A stretch of 64,000 bases of DNA from Plantactinospora endophytica (GTDB lineage: Bacteria > Actinomycetota > Actinomycetes > Mycobacteriales > Micromonosporaceae). The notes under the pieces were generated by a model that ran no database searches, was not told the origin of the DNA, and saw only the letters and a program-made list of their open reading frames with translations. Each line of letters opens with the position of its first letter. Positions within the stretch are counted from its first letter, which is position 1. The position numbers and the translations under genes are program-made. The stretch lies in NCBI RefSeq assembly GCF_016862915.1, contig NZ_BONW01000028.1:1-64000 (forward strand), written 5' to 3'. Below, piece by piece: positions 30,191-39,801 of the stretch.

Positions 30191-32938
30191 TCAGGTCTGC
30201 GGGGACTGGAACGCCGGCCCCAGCACCGTGGACGCGCCGTCGGCGGACGGGATGTCGAAGAGACGCTTGGCCTGGATCTGGAGCTGGCCCATCAACGCCA
30301 CCGCGTTGTCCATCTCCTCCGGGTGGCCGTTGAAGACCCGGTGCAGGCTGGTCAGCATGTTCGTGTACGACTCGTCGCAGCGCAGCGACTCGCGCCGCCC
30401 GACCGAGCCGTCCGCCAGCCGGTACGAGTCGGCGTCGTCGACCACCGGGTACACGCCCTCGGGGTCGAACGGGATCTCCGGACCCTCGTACGCCCACTTG
30501 CCCCGGGAGTTCCGGATGAGCTGCCGGCCGTGCACGATCTCGGCGAACCGGTAGTAGTGGCCGAGCTCCTCGGGGTCGCCGAGGTTGTCCCCGTCGACGT
30601 CGTGCGGGCTGCCCTCGCCCTGCTCGATGATCTGGAGGATGCCGAGCAGCGCGGAGCGGCGGTCGGTGACCTGGAAGAGCGTGCCCGGGGCGTCCGGCCA
30701 GCCGACCTGCTTGGCCGGGTCACCGGTGAACAGCTTGCCGTCGTCGAACCGGATGATCGCCCTGGCGATCTGGTTGTAGTACCAGCCGATCGTCATCGGC
30801 TTGTACTCCGCCTTCGTGAAGAACTCCTCCATCTGCCGCATCGCGGTCGCGTCGGCCTGCTGCACCCGGCCGGCCTTGTCGGTCTGCACGCTGTCCTTGC
30901 CGATCACCGCGCCGTGGAACGCCTTGCCGTCCACCGTCGGGTGCTCGGGCTGCTCGATCGCCATGAACACGTCCTTGACGTGCTGGATGGAGAGCCGCCG
31001 GAGCCGCACGTTCACGTCGGGCATCACCGGGCCGGGCAGCCGGCCGGGGTACGTCGGCACCAGGCCGGGCCGGCCGATCTGCGGGGTACCGCCGATCGCG
31101 TTGAGGATGTTGCAGACCTGCGCCATGTGCTGCATCTCCTCCAGCAGCACGCCCCGGATCAGTTCACGGATGGCGTTGTTGAACCCGGGCTTGATGGAGA
31201 AGAGCGCCGCACTGTACGGCGGGATCGTCGCCTGCTCGATCAGCAGCGCCTGTTGCAGCACCGCCTTCAGCTCTTCCCGGGAGGTGATCTCCATGACGGG
31301 CGGGACCGGCTTGGTGTCCAACCATTTCACGATCATGTCTCGCTTTCCAGGTGAGAGGTCCCGAGTGACGGGCATGTGGGTCGGTGAGTCCACCGGGGCC
31401 AGCAGGGTGCGCTTGACGTACGTCTTCTGCTCCACCACATGCCGGTAGTTGCCGAGGTCGAACAGGTCCCGCATCACCGGGTAGAGGTTGGCGTACTGCT
31501 GGAAGATCGGCCAGACGTCCCGGTTCCAGGTGGGGCGTTCCGGCGCCTCGTGCTTGTTGAAGACGAGTACGGCGACCCGGGCGTCCGGCTGGTTGGGCCG
31601 CTCCGGAGTGTTCAGCAGCACCGCGCTGGTGACACCGTCGATGAAGGTCTCGGTCGGCGGCTCCTTGGCGGTCAGCTTCAGGTCGACCCGACCCCGGGCG
31701 TCGGTGGTGAGGGTGCTCGGGAACTCGATGGTGCTCGTCGGGCTAACCGGGTTCACCTTCACCTCGACCCCGGCCGCCGGCCGGCCGAACCTGGTCACGT
31801 GCACGGTGGTGGTCGCGACGTCGTACGGCCTCGCCGGATAGAGCCGGTGCACGATCTCGTCGGGGTGCAGCCAGATCCCGTCCGGGCTCTCGGCGAGCAG
31901 CACCTGCGGCGGTTCGGCCGCGTTGACCAGCGCGAGTTGCCGGTCGGCGATGCCGGCGAACTGTTCGGCGGTGAGCTGGACGGCGGTGATCCCGCCCCGG
32001 CCCTCCAGGAACGTCGAGTCGATGCCGGGCAGCGGGGCGAGCCGTCGGGGAGTGCCGTCGGGGTCGAGCACCGCCAGGCTGACCACGCCGAGGTCGGTCA
32101 GCGGGCCGCCCTTGCTGCTGGTCGGCCAACTGTTCGACAGGTCCAGGTAGACCCGCCGGGTCTGCTCCTCGGTGCGTACCGGGGCGTCCCACATCGACGT
32201 GCCGGCGACCCGGCGCAGCCGTCGGCCGGCGACGAACCGGCGCGGCTCCCCGGACCGGTACGGGCCGATGCTGCCGACCAGCCGGCCGTAGGTGTGCGAC
32301 CCGCCGTTCTCGATCAGTTCGACGCTGTAGCCGTCCAGCACGAACCGGATCGACAGCATCTCCTCCTCAGCGGCGTCGCGCAGGTCGCGCAGCAGCGCGG
32401 AGGTGACGTTGTCGGCCCACTGGAGGTTCTTCAGCACTGAGGTGAACCCGGCGGCGGCGTTGGTGCCGGCAGGCTGCGGCAGTCCCGGCCCGCGTCGCCA
32501 CAGGTCCTCGATCCAGGACGGCTCCAGGTCGGCCCGGAACTGCTCGGCTCCGGTGGTGTCGACGATCCGCATCCGCATGCCGTAGATGCCGGGTACGGTC
32601 TGGTCGCGCTGGTCGATGTCGACCATCTTGGCGTTGACCCGCAGGTTGTCGTCCCGGATCTGGCCGCCGACCACCGGATCGTCGCCGGGGTTCAGCAGGG
32701 TGCCGTCCGGGCGCAGCCCGCTGCGTACGGTCAGCCCGGAGAGCCGGAACGTGCCGGTGCCCTTGGGGTTGAACAGGCCGTTCTCGTCGATGACGCCTTT
32801 GTCCGTGAAGTAGGCGAGGCGCTGGAAGCGCGGCTCGAAGGCGTTGTTGTTGTAGTAGCGAAGGGCATTGTTGATGGTTGATATGTCCGCCTGGAACTGT
32901 CCGGCGAAGTTCAGGCGTGGGTACCCCAGATAGCTCAC
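30191..32938 (-). CDS. VioB/RebD-like protein with C-terminal ferritin-like domain
   Basis: 915 residues. GTG at 32938 is preceded by a near-perfect AAGGAGGT. The N-terminus YLGYPRLNFAGQ resembles the start of VioB (LDFPRIHFRG), and residues about 548-800 form a helical ferritin-like domain. Candidate metal ligands are Glu in LLIEQATIPPY, Glu/His in LLEEMQHM (near 600) and Glu/His in PEELGHYYRF (near 790). Known relatives VioB, RebD and StaD couple two indole-3-pyruvate imines during bisindole synthesis. They need a tryptophan oxidase, and none is encoded in this window. Here the gene is last in an operon with P450-2 and glutamate mutase, beside an NRPS. Similarity is limited, so a different oxidative or coupling reaction on an amino acid or peptide is more likely than bisindole formation. 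Function unknown. Confidence 0.75.
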   Translation of the reverse strand: MSYLGYPRLNFAGQFQADISTINNALRYYNNNAFEPRFQRLAYFTDKGVIDENGLFNPKGTGTFRLSGLTVRSGLRPDGTLLNPGDDPVVGGQIRDDNLRVNAKMVDIDQRDQTVPGIYGMRMRIVDTTGAEQFRADLEPSWIEDLWRRGPGLPQPAGTNAAAGFTSVLKNLQWADNVTSALLRDLRDAAEEEMLSIRFVLDGYSVELIENGGSHTYGRLVGSIGPYRSGEPRRFVAGRRLRRVAGTSMWDAPVRTEEQTRRVYLDLSNSWPTSSKGGPLTDLGVVSLAVLDPDGTPRRLAPLPGIDSTFLEGRGGITAVQLTAEQFAGIADRQLALVNAAEPPQVLLAESPDGIWLHPDEIVHRLYPARPYDVATTTVHVTRFGRPAAGVEVKVNPVSPTSTIEFPSTLTTDARGRVDLKLTAKEPPTETFIDGVTSAVLLNTPERPNQPDARVAVLVFNKHEAPERPTWNRDVWPIFQQYANLYPVMRDLFDLGNYRHVVEQKTYVKRTLLAPVDSPTHMPVTRDLSPGKRDMIVKWLDTKPVPPVMEITSREELKAVLQQALLIEQATIPPYSAALFSIKPGFNNAIRELIRGVLLEEMQHMAQVCNILNAIGGTPQIGRPGLVPTYPGRLPGPVMPDVNVRLRRLSIQHVKDVFMAIEQPEHPTVDGKAFHGAVIGKDSVQTDKAGRVQQADATAMRQMEEFFTKAEYKPMTIGWYYNQIARAIIRFDDGKLFTGDPAKQVGWPDAPGTLFQVTDRRSALLGILQIIEQGEGSPHDVDGDNLGDPEELGHYYRFAEIVHGRQLIRNSRGKWAYEGPEIPFDPEGVYPVVDDADSYRLADGSVGRRESLRCDESYTNMLTSLHRVFNGHPEEMDNAVALMGQLQIQAKRLFDIPSADGASTVLGPAFQSPQT

Positions 32939-32988
32939 GGTACCTCCTTAATGTCGGACTCGGATGTCGGCTCGGCAGGGGTGTGCCG

Positions 32989-34360
<1,372 letters not shown>

Positions 34361-34368
<8 letters not shown>

Positions 34369-34804
34369 GTTGCGGTGCCGGTTGGCGGGCCGCGTGCAGG
34401 GTGTCCAGCAGCGGCAGCAGCTCGGACAGCCCGGTCACGATGTGGTCGACGCCGAGCGCGGTGAGCCGGTCGAGGTCGGCCGACCGCTTGTGCGCGCCGA
34501 CCGACAGGTTGCCGCCGAGCACCACCGGCCGGTCGAGCCGGCCCTGGCGGCGCAGCTCCGGCAGGTCCCGCAGGTCCGCGTACGCGTGGCCGTTGACGCT
34601 GCCGATCAGGATCGCCTCGGCGGCCGGCTCGGCGTCGAGCGCGTCCGCGAACTCGTGCAGCGGGGTGCAGACCCCGAGGTTGACGACGTGGAAGCCGTGT
34701 GCCCGCAACAGCCGGCAGATGAGCTGGTTGGCGACCGCGTGGGCGTCGCTGGCCGCCACGCCGAGGATGACGGTACGCGGCTGGTCGGTCGGGAGAGGGG
34801 TCAC
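34361..34804 (-). CDS. mutS: Glutamate mutase sigma (B12-binding) subunit with altered DxHxxG
   Basis: 147-residue Rossmann-like cobalamin-binding subunit that pairs with the epsilon subunit. The cobalt-ligating motif, normally DxHxxG, reads Asp20-Ala-His22-Ala-Val-Ala25. The ligand His is kept but the last Gly is Ala. Downstream GSVNGHAYAD replaces the usual SSLYG-type loop and VLGGN is normal. The GTG start overlaps the P450 stop by 4 nt (GTGA). Identification is secure because of the partner gene. Whether the Ala change lowers cobalamin binding is unknown. Confidence 0.94.
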
Positions 34805-36024
34805 GGTGCTACCTCCGGGTCTCGTGGGTCGAAGTGGAGGGGGAGTCCGCGGAGGAAGCGGAAGTTGATGCTGTCCAGCCAGCCGAGTTCGCCGTCGACC
34901 CGCCAGTTGGTGGTCCGCTGCACCAGCCGGCGCATGGCGATCTCGATCTCCGTCTGGGCGAGTACCGCACCGAGGCAGTAGTGGATGCCGTGGCCGAAGG
35001 AGAGGTGGTCGGACGCCTTGCGGGTCAGGTCCAGCCGGTCCGGGTCGGGATAGCGCAGCGGGTCACGGTTGCCGGCGCCGAGCACCAGGGCCACGGACTC
35101 GCCGGCCCGGATCACCTTGCCGGCCACCTCCACGTCGGACAGGGCGATCCGGGTGGTGAACTGCACCGAACTGTCGTACCGGAGGAACTCGTGCGCGGCG
35201 TTCGCCGCGAGATCCGGCTGCCGGCGCAGCAGCTCCGCCTGGTCGGGATGCTCCAGCAGGGCGAGGGCGGCGTTGCCGATCAGGTTCGTGGTGGTTGCCT
35301 GCCCGGCGTCGATGAGCAGCAGGAAGTTCGCGAAGACCTCGTCGTCGGTGTAGTCGCCTTGGCGCAACTGCCCGGCGACCATCTGGGTGAACAGGTCGTC
35401 GCCGATCCCGGCCCGGCGCTCCTCGGCGTTCTCGTCGAAGACCTCGCGCAGCTTCGTCAGCCGGGGCATCTCGGCGTCGGACTGGGAGAAGAACTCCGGC
35501 AGCAGCCCGCGCCACTGTTCCAGCAGGTGCTCGGCGTGCGGCGGGACGCCGGCCAGCATCGCGATGACGCCCCGGGTCAGCGGCTCGGAGAAGTCGTGGA
35601 TCACGTCCAGCCGGCCGGTCGGCACCACCCGGTCCAGCAGGTCGTCGGTGAGCTGCTCGATCGTCGACCGGATGTTCCGGATGAACCGCGTCGACAGGTT
35701 CGCCCGGATCAGTTTGCGCAGCCGGGTGTGCTCCGGCGGCTCGGTGAACAGCATCATCTTCTTGAGAATCGCGGCGAGTGGCGCCATCGCCCGCTGCGAC
35801 TCCGCCGGGAGCTGGGCGTGGAATTCGTCGATGCGGGCGCCGGACAGCCGGTTGTCCTTCGACAACTCGGCCACCTCGGCGTGGGTCAGCACGACCCAGG
35901 TCCGCATCAGGTCGTCCCAATAAACCGGGTGTTGCTCCCGTAGCCGGGAATACAATTCGTAGGGACGCGCGATCCATTCGGACTCGAACAGGTCGAGCAG
36001 ACTGTTGGCTCTCGTCACCGTCAC
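34801..36024 (-). CDS. Cytochrome P450, first gene of the glutamate mutase operon
   Basis: 407-residue soluble P450. The haem loop is FGHGIHYCLG, the I-helix motif is DAGQATTT and ExxR is EFLR, all canonical. GTG at 36024 is preceded by GGAAGGA. It heads a four-gene operon (P450, mutS, mutE, VioB-like) with 4- and 8-nt overlaps, so it probably acts on the same building block or on the peptide that carries it. It is not a close match to the carrier-linked P450 at 24,939. The substrate cannot be read from sequence. The presence of a VioB/RebD-like partner recalls RebP/StaP, but no other bisindole gene supports that. Confidence 0.93.
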   Translation of the reverse strand: MTVTRANSLLDLFESEWIARPYELYSRLREQHPVYWDDLMRTWVVLTHAEVAELSKDNRLSGARIDEFHAQLPAESQRAMAPLAAILKKMMLFTEPPEHTRLRKLIRANLSTRFIRNIRSTIEQLTDDLLDRVVPTGRLDVIHDFSEPLTRGVIAMLAGVPPHAEHLLEQWRGLLPEFFSQSDAEMPRLTKLREVFDENAEERRAGIGDDLFTQMVAGQLRQGDYTDDEVFANFLLLIDAGQATTTNLIGNAALALLEHPDQAELLRRQPDLAANAAHEFLRYDSSVQFTTRIALSDVEVAGKVIRAGESVALVLGAGNRDPLRYPDPDRLDLTRKASDHLSFGHGIHYCLGAVLAQTEIEIAMRRLVQRTTNWRVDGELGWLDSINFRFLRGLPLHFDPRDPEVAP

Positions 36025-36069
36025 CGCACGATCCTTCCCCCGTTGTGCCCGCAGCGGAGCGACAGCGCA

Positions 36070-36098
36070 TGTATACCGCCCGGCCGGGGTGCTGTCTA
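36070..36098 (-). promoter_or_regulatory. Sigma70-type promoter for the P450-mutSE-VioB-like operon
   Basis: On the minus strand TAGACA (36093-36098) is followed by 17 nt and TATACA (36070-36075), close to the housekeeping consensus. A start near 36063 gives a leader of about 40 nt before the GTG at 36024. Confidence 0.65.
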
Positions 36099-36116
36099 CT
36101 GTGGGTGGGCAGTTAG
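36096..36116. promoter_or_regulatory. Imperfect inverted repeat over the -35 region
   Basis: CTACTG and CAGTTAG flank an 8-nt centre and overlap the -35 box of the minus-strand promoter. It is a candidate operator in the divergent gap between P450-2 and GT2. No regulator is tied to it by evidence. Confidence 0.3.
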
Positions 36117-36168
36117 TATGGCATTCTCCGGACCCCGGCCCTCCTCATTCACGTACCGCTTAAGGAGG

Positions 36169-36197
36169 GTGACGTGGTAGATCGTCGGTGCTAGCGT
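36169..36197 (+). promoter_or_regulatory. Possible promoter for GT2
   Basis: GTGACG (36169-36174), 17-nt spacer and TAGCGT (36192-36197) fit the actinomycete -35/-10 pattern. A start near 36204 would leave about 90 nt before GT2. Confidence 0.4.
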
Positions 36198-36296
36198 GGC
36201 CGTGCCGTACCGGTGATGTGCGCCGTGGGAAATCAATTCTGCCGTCGTCTTGCCGGATGATTGCTGCGCTTGGTGGCGGACGGTCCGGGAGCTGTA

Positions 36297-37484
36297 ATGA
36301 CGCGCTATCTTTTCGTTCCCTTTCCGATGCACGGGCACGTGAATCCGATGATTCCGGTCGTCGCGGAACTCCTGGCCCGGGAATCGGTTGTCGACGTGGC
36401 GGTGGACCCGGAGTTCGCCTCCGCGTTCGCCGCCGAGGGTGCCCGGGTGCACGAGATCGAGACCCCGATTCTCGGGTCGGTGCCGGCGAGCCTCGGCCGG
36501 CGCGACCGCGCGGCGCGGCGTCGGGTCAACGCGGGCATCCGGAAACGGCGGGCCCGGCTCGTCGACGAATTCGTCGGGCGCTGGCCGGACTGGCGACCCG
36601 ACGTGGTGGTGACCGACCTCTACGCGGAGTGGGGCGGTGCCGCAGCCCGGCGTACCCGGACTCCGTTGGCCTCCTTCACCGGCACGTTCGCGATGAACCG
36701 GCGGATGGGGATCGACGGCATCCGCCGGTCCGCCGGCCCGCTCGTCGCGGCGTTGCTGATCGGTACCGGGCTGATCCGGATCGTCCATCCGGCGATGCGG
36801 GACCGCGCCGCGCTCGCCCTGGTGAACACGACCGACGAGTTGCAGCCGGACCGGGCCAGCTTCGACGACGACCGGTACCGTTTCGTCGGGCCGCTGCTGC
36901 GGGCCGACGAGGCGCATCCCGACGTCGACCTGCCCTGGGACCGGCTCGCCGCCGGCCCGGTCATCTACGTCTCCTCCGGCACCGTCTACCAGCGCGGCAC
37001 CGACTTCTACCGGCAGGTCGCCGAGGCGTTCCGGGACACCGAGTGGACGGTGGTGATGGCCACCGCCCGCACCGATCCCGCCGAACTCGGCGACCTGCCG
37101 CCCAACGTGCACGCCCGGCAGTACGTGCCGCAGCACGCCGTGCTGCGGCACAGCGACGTCTTCCTGACCCATGCCGGGATGAACTCGGTGCTCGACGCGG
37201 TGCGGTGCGGCGTGCCGATGCTGACCGCGCCCTTCTCGCTGGACCAGAAGGGCACCGCCGCGCACCTGGAGGAACTCGGCGTCGGCTTCGTGCTCGGCCG
37301 GACGGTACCGCTCGACGGGATCCTCGACGCCGCCCGCCGGCTCGCCGGAGACGACGAGATCAAGGCGAAGCTGGCCCGGCTGGCCGCGCCGATGGCCACC
37401 GCCGACCCGCCCGGTGCCCGGGCCGCGGACGCCCTGGCGGAGTTCGCCGCTGCCCGACGGCCGCACGCCGCAGCCCGCACCTGA
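36297..37484 (+). CDS. MGT/GT1-family glycosyltransferase with intact donor motif (GT2)
   Basis: 395-residue GT-B glycosyltransferase, a paralogue of GT1 at 23,745. ATG 36297 is chosen over upstream in-frame starts because GGGA sits 6 nt before it and the protein then begins TRYLFVPFPMHGHVNP, as in GT1. Both functional motifs are canonical: HGHVNP at the N-terminus and LTHAGMNSV with His292 in the donor domain, plus SSGTVY. It probably transfers the (deoxy)sugar made through the dTDP-glucose dehydratase at 41,553. Its C-terminus (DALAEFAAARRPHAAART) differs from GT1, yet the GT1-type tail is found out of frame just downstream (37,498-37,563). Confidence 0.92.
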   Translation: MTRYLFVPFPMHGHVNPMIPVVAELLARESVVDVAVDPEFASAFAAEGARVHEIETPILGSVPASLGRRDRAARRRVNAGIRKRRARLVDEFVGRWPDWRPDVVVTDLYAEWGGAAARRTRTPLASFTGTFAMNRRMGIDGIRRSAGPLVAALLIGTGLIRIVHPAMRDRAALALVNTTDELQPDRASFDDDRYRFVGPLLRADEAHPDVDLPWDRLAAGPVIYVSSGTVYQRGTDFYRQVAEAFRDTEWTVVMATARTDPAELGDLPPNVHARQYVPQHAVLRHSDVFLTHAGMNSVLDAVRCGVPMLTAPFSLDQKGTAAHLEELGVGFVLGRTVPLDGILDAARRLAGDDEIKAKLARLAAPMATADPPGARAADALAEFAAARRPHAAART

Positions 37485-37497
37485 ACCGCGACGCCGT

Positions 37498-37563
37498 ACG
37501 CCGGCTGCGGCGGCACTGGCCGTGGTCGCGGACGCCCTGCAGAAGTTCCATCAGAATCGCTGA
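37498..37563 (+). pseudogene. Remnant of a glycosyltransferase C-terminus
   Basis: In a frame different from GT2, this stretch reads a small Ala-rich run, then VADALQKFHQNR and a stop. GT1 ends ADALQKFTQNR. Ten of eleven tail residues match. It is either the fossil end of a third GT1-like gene deleted by recombination, or the original GT2 end displaced by frameshift. It lies between GT2 and the next gene, with no start of its own. Confidence 0.65.
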
Positions 37564-37600
37564 CCGGGGACGGCCGGCGGGGCCGTGAGGAGACTATTTG

Positions 37601-39613
37601 ATGTCAGGTATTGAGAGACGCCAGTTCCTTCGTGGGCTGGCCGTCGCCGGGTTCGCCGCCGCCGGTGGCGCCCGGCTCTTCGACAGTGGCCCGGCGTGGG
37701 CGTCCAGCGGCGCGGCGGCGGATCCGCACGAGACCGTGGTGCGGGACGCCACGATGCTCTGGACCCGCCCGCCGACCGGTTGGTGGAACGCGCCGTTCCT
37801 CGGCGACGGATCACTGACCGCCCAGGTGTACGCCGCCGCGCGGGGCACCGGGTTGACCTTCGCGATCGGCGCGGCGGGAACGGCCTGGCACACGCCGACG
37901 GCCCGGTTCACCCTGCCGCTGGCCGGTACCCTCACCGGGGCGCGCTGGCAACTCGACCCGTGGAACGCGGAACTGACCGGCACGGTCAGCACCACCCGAG
38001 GCAGCCTGAAGTTCACCGTCGCGGTGCCGCGCGGCAGCGGTGTGCTGCTGGCCGGGTTCACTCCCGGCGGCGGTGAGCGGGCGGCCGGCCGGCTGACCGG
38101 CGCCACGGACGAGCTGGGCTGGCGCGACCGGTGGACCGGCAGCCGTCGCTGGGTGGCGATCGGCGATCCCGCGACCGGGGTCCGCGAGTTGCTGGCCAAG
38201 GATCCGGAGCAGGTGCTCGCCGCCCACCGCCGGTGGTGGCACGACCACTACTCGGGCAGCTTCGTCTCGGTACCCGACAAGACGTTGCAGCGGTTCCACT
38301 GGTTGCAGGTCTACGCGGCGGCCAGTACCGCGCGCAGCGACCCGGCCGGTGGCCTGGACACCCCGAGCACGCTCGCCTCGACCAACCACCTCGAACTGCA
38401 CCCGGCGGCTGCCGCGGCGGCCGGCGGCGACTGGCCGCAGAGCTTCGACCACCTGGTGTTCGCCACGCCGGGGGCGGGGCTGAAGTCCGGGGACGCGGAG
38501 AACCCGGTGCTCGCCTGGAACCTTCCGGAGGTCTGGGACAGCTACCGGTACGGCGGCGACGCGCGGATCCTGAGCGGGGTGCTCCAGCCGATGCTGCGCA
38601 GCGCCGTCGGCTACTACGCCAACTTCCTGCTGGAGGGTGCGGACGGTCGGCTGCACCTGCCGTCCACCTACTCGCCCGGTTACGGGGACGTCGAGGACAG
38701 CACCCACGACCTCTCGCTGCTGCGCTGGGCCGCCGGCCGGCTGGTGGAGTCGGCCCGGCCCGGCGATCCGGCGTACGCCGAACTCGACCGGTGGCGCGGG
38801 CTGCTCGACCGGCTGGTGCCGTACCACACCGACGAGACCGGTGTGCTGCTCGGCGCGGGTGTCCGGCTGACGATCTCGCAGGCCCAGCCCGCACACCTGC
38901 TCTGGATGCATCCGCTGGGGGAGAAGGCGTGGCGGCGCGACGGTGACCGGGACCTGATGCGGCGCAGTCTGGACCACTGGTCCGGGATGCCGGAGGCGTG
39001 GACCGGCCGGTCGTACCTCTCGGCCGCGACGATGGCGGTCGGGGTGCGGGCGCCGGAGCTGGCGCTGCGGCACCTCGGACAGGTCGTTGCGGGCGGCGAG
39101 CACGCCGGTTCGCGGCTGGGCTCCAGCACGCTCTACCGGGACGGCCGGGTGCCGCAGCCGGGTGCGTCGTTCGAGGCGGCCCAGGTGATGATGCGGATGC
39201 TGGTCTCCGGCGACGACGACAACGTGGTCGAGGTCTTCCCGGGCCTGCCGGGCGCCTGGCGGGACGCCTCGATCGGCGGGCTGCGTGCGCCGGGCGCGTT
39301 CGTGCTGGACGCGTCGCGCAGCGACGGCCGCACCGACTGGATCCGGGTACGCAGCGAGGCCGGCCGCCCGCTGCTGTTGCAGCACGGGATCGCCGGTGCG
39401 GTCGAGGTGCGGGACGAGTCGGGTCGGCTGCTTCCGGCCGAGCAGGCCGGGCCGGGAGTGCTCCGGCTCCAGCCGGCGGCGGGCGCGACGGTCGAGGTAC
39501 GCGCCAGCGGCCCGGTTCGGCAGTCGGGCCTGCGGGACGTGCCGGCGCTGGGTACCGGCCGGCAGTGGGGGTACACCGGGGCCGCCCAGGACGAGCTGCC
39601 CGCCGTGCGCTGA
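37601..39613 (+). CDS. Tat-exported GH95-like six-hairpin glycosidase
   Basis: 670-residue secreted enzyme. ATG 37601 follows GAGGAG at 37587-37592. The N-terminus ERRQFLRG plus a hydrophobic stretch is a clear twin-arginine signal. The body resembles GH95-like (alpha/alpha)6 proteins: the N-terminal sandwich carries NAPFLGDGSL, then come NLPEVWDSYRYGGD and a VEDSTHDLSLLRWAAGRL segment typical of the barrel. Relatives are alpha-L-fucosidases and related enzymes, usually somewhat longer. It sits directly after GT2 on the same strand, within the peptide cluster. It could trim a sugar from the exported product (a protective glycoside) or be a general saccharide hydrolase. The substrate is not predictable. 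Confidence 0.75.
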   Translation: MSGIERRQFLRGLAVAGFAAAGGARLFDSGPAWASSGAAADPHETVVRDATMLWTRPPTGWWNAPFLGDGSLTAQVYAAARGTGLTFAIGAAGTAWHTPTARFTLPLAGTLTGARWQLDPWNAELTGTVSTTRGSLKFTVAVPRGSGVLLAGFTPGGGERAAGRLTGATDELGWRDRWTGSRRWVAIGDPATGVRELLAKDPEQVLAAHRRWWHDHYSGSFVSVPDKTLQRFHWLQVYAAASTARSDPAGGLDTPSTLASTNHLELHPAAAAAAGGDWPQSFDHLVFATPGAGLKSGDAENPVLAWNLPEVWDSYRYGGDARILSGVLQPMLRSAVGYYANFLLEGADGRLHLPSTYSPGYGDVEDSTHDLSLLRWAAGRLVESARPGDPAYAELDRWRGLLDRLVPYHTDETGVLLGAGVRLTISQAQPAHLLWMHPLGEKAWRRDGDRDLMRRSLDHWSGMPEAWTGRSYLSAATMAVGVRAPELALRHLGQVVAGGEHAGSRLGSSTLYRDGRVPQPGASFEAAQVMMRMLVSGDDDNVVEVFPGLPGAWRDASIGGLRAPGAFVLDASRSDGRTDWIRVRSEAGRPLLLQHGIAGAVEVRDESGRLLPAEQAGPGVLRLQPAAGATVEVRASGPVRQSGLRDVPALGTGRQWGYTGAAQDELPAVR

Positions 39614-39629
39614 CCGTCGACGGTTGCCC

Positions 39630-39663
39630 GACGGCGCCGGCCCCGCAGGGGGCCGGCGCCGTC
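39630..39663 (+). terminator. Perfect 15-bp hairpin after the glycosidase
   Basis: gacggcgccggcccc (39630-39644) pairs perfectly with ggggccggcgccgtc (39649-39663) around GCAG, 17 nt after the stop. Confidence 0.85.
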
Positions 39664-39697
39664 GTCGTTCCGGCCCGGTGTTCGTCGGGCGCGTGGT

Positions 39698-39730
39698 CGG
39701 CCCGGTGCCAGGTTGGCTGGCACCGGGCCG
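39698..39730 (-). terminator. Perfect 13-bp hairpin after the ArsR-type regulator
   Basis: cggcccggtgcca (39698-39710) pairs with tggcaccgggccg (39718-39730) around a 7-nt loop. It is downstream of the minus-strand gene that ends at 39802 and forms a back-to-back terminator pair with 39630-39663. Confidence 0.8.
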
Positions 39731-39801
39731 GAGGCGCGGGTCGGGTCCGCCGGGGCTGACCGGGACCGGGAGGGCGGGTCAGCGACGTCCGGCTGGGTGG
39801 C

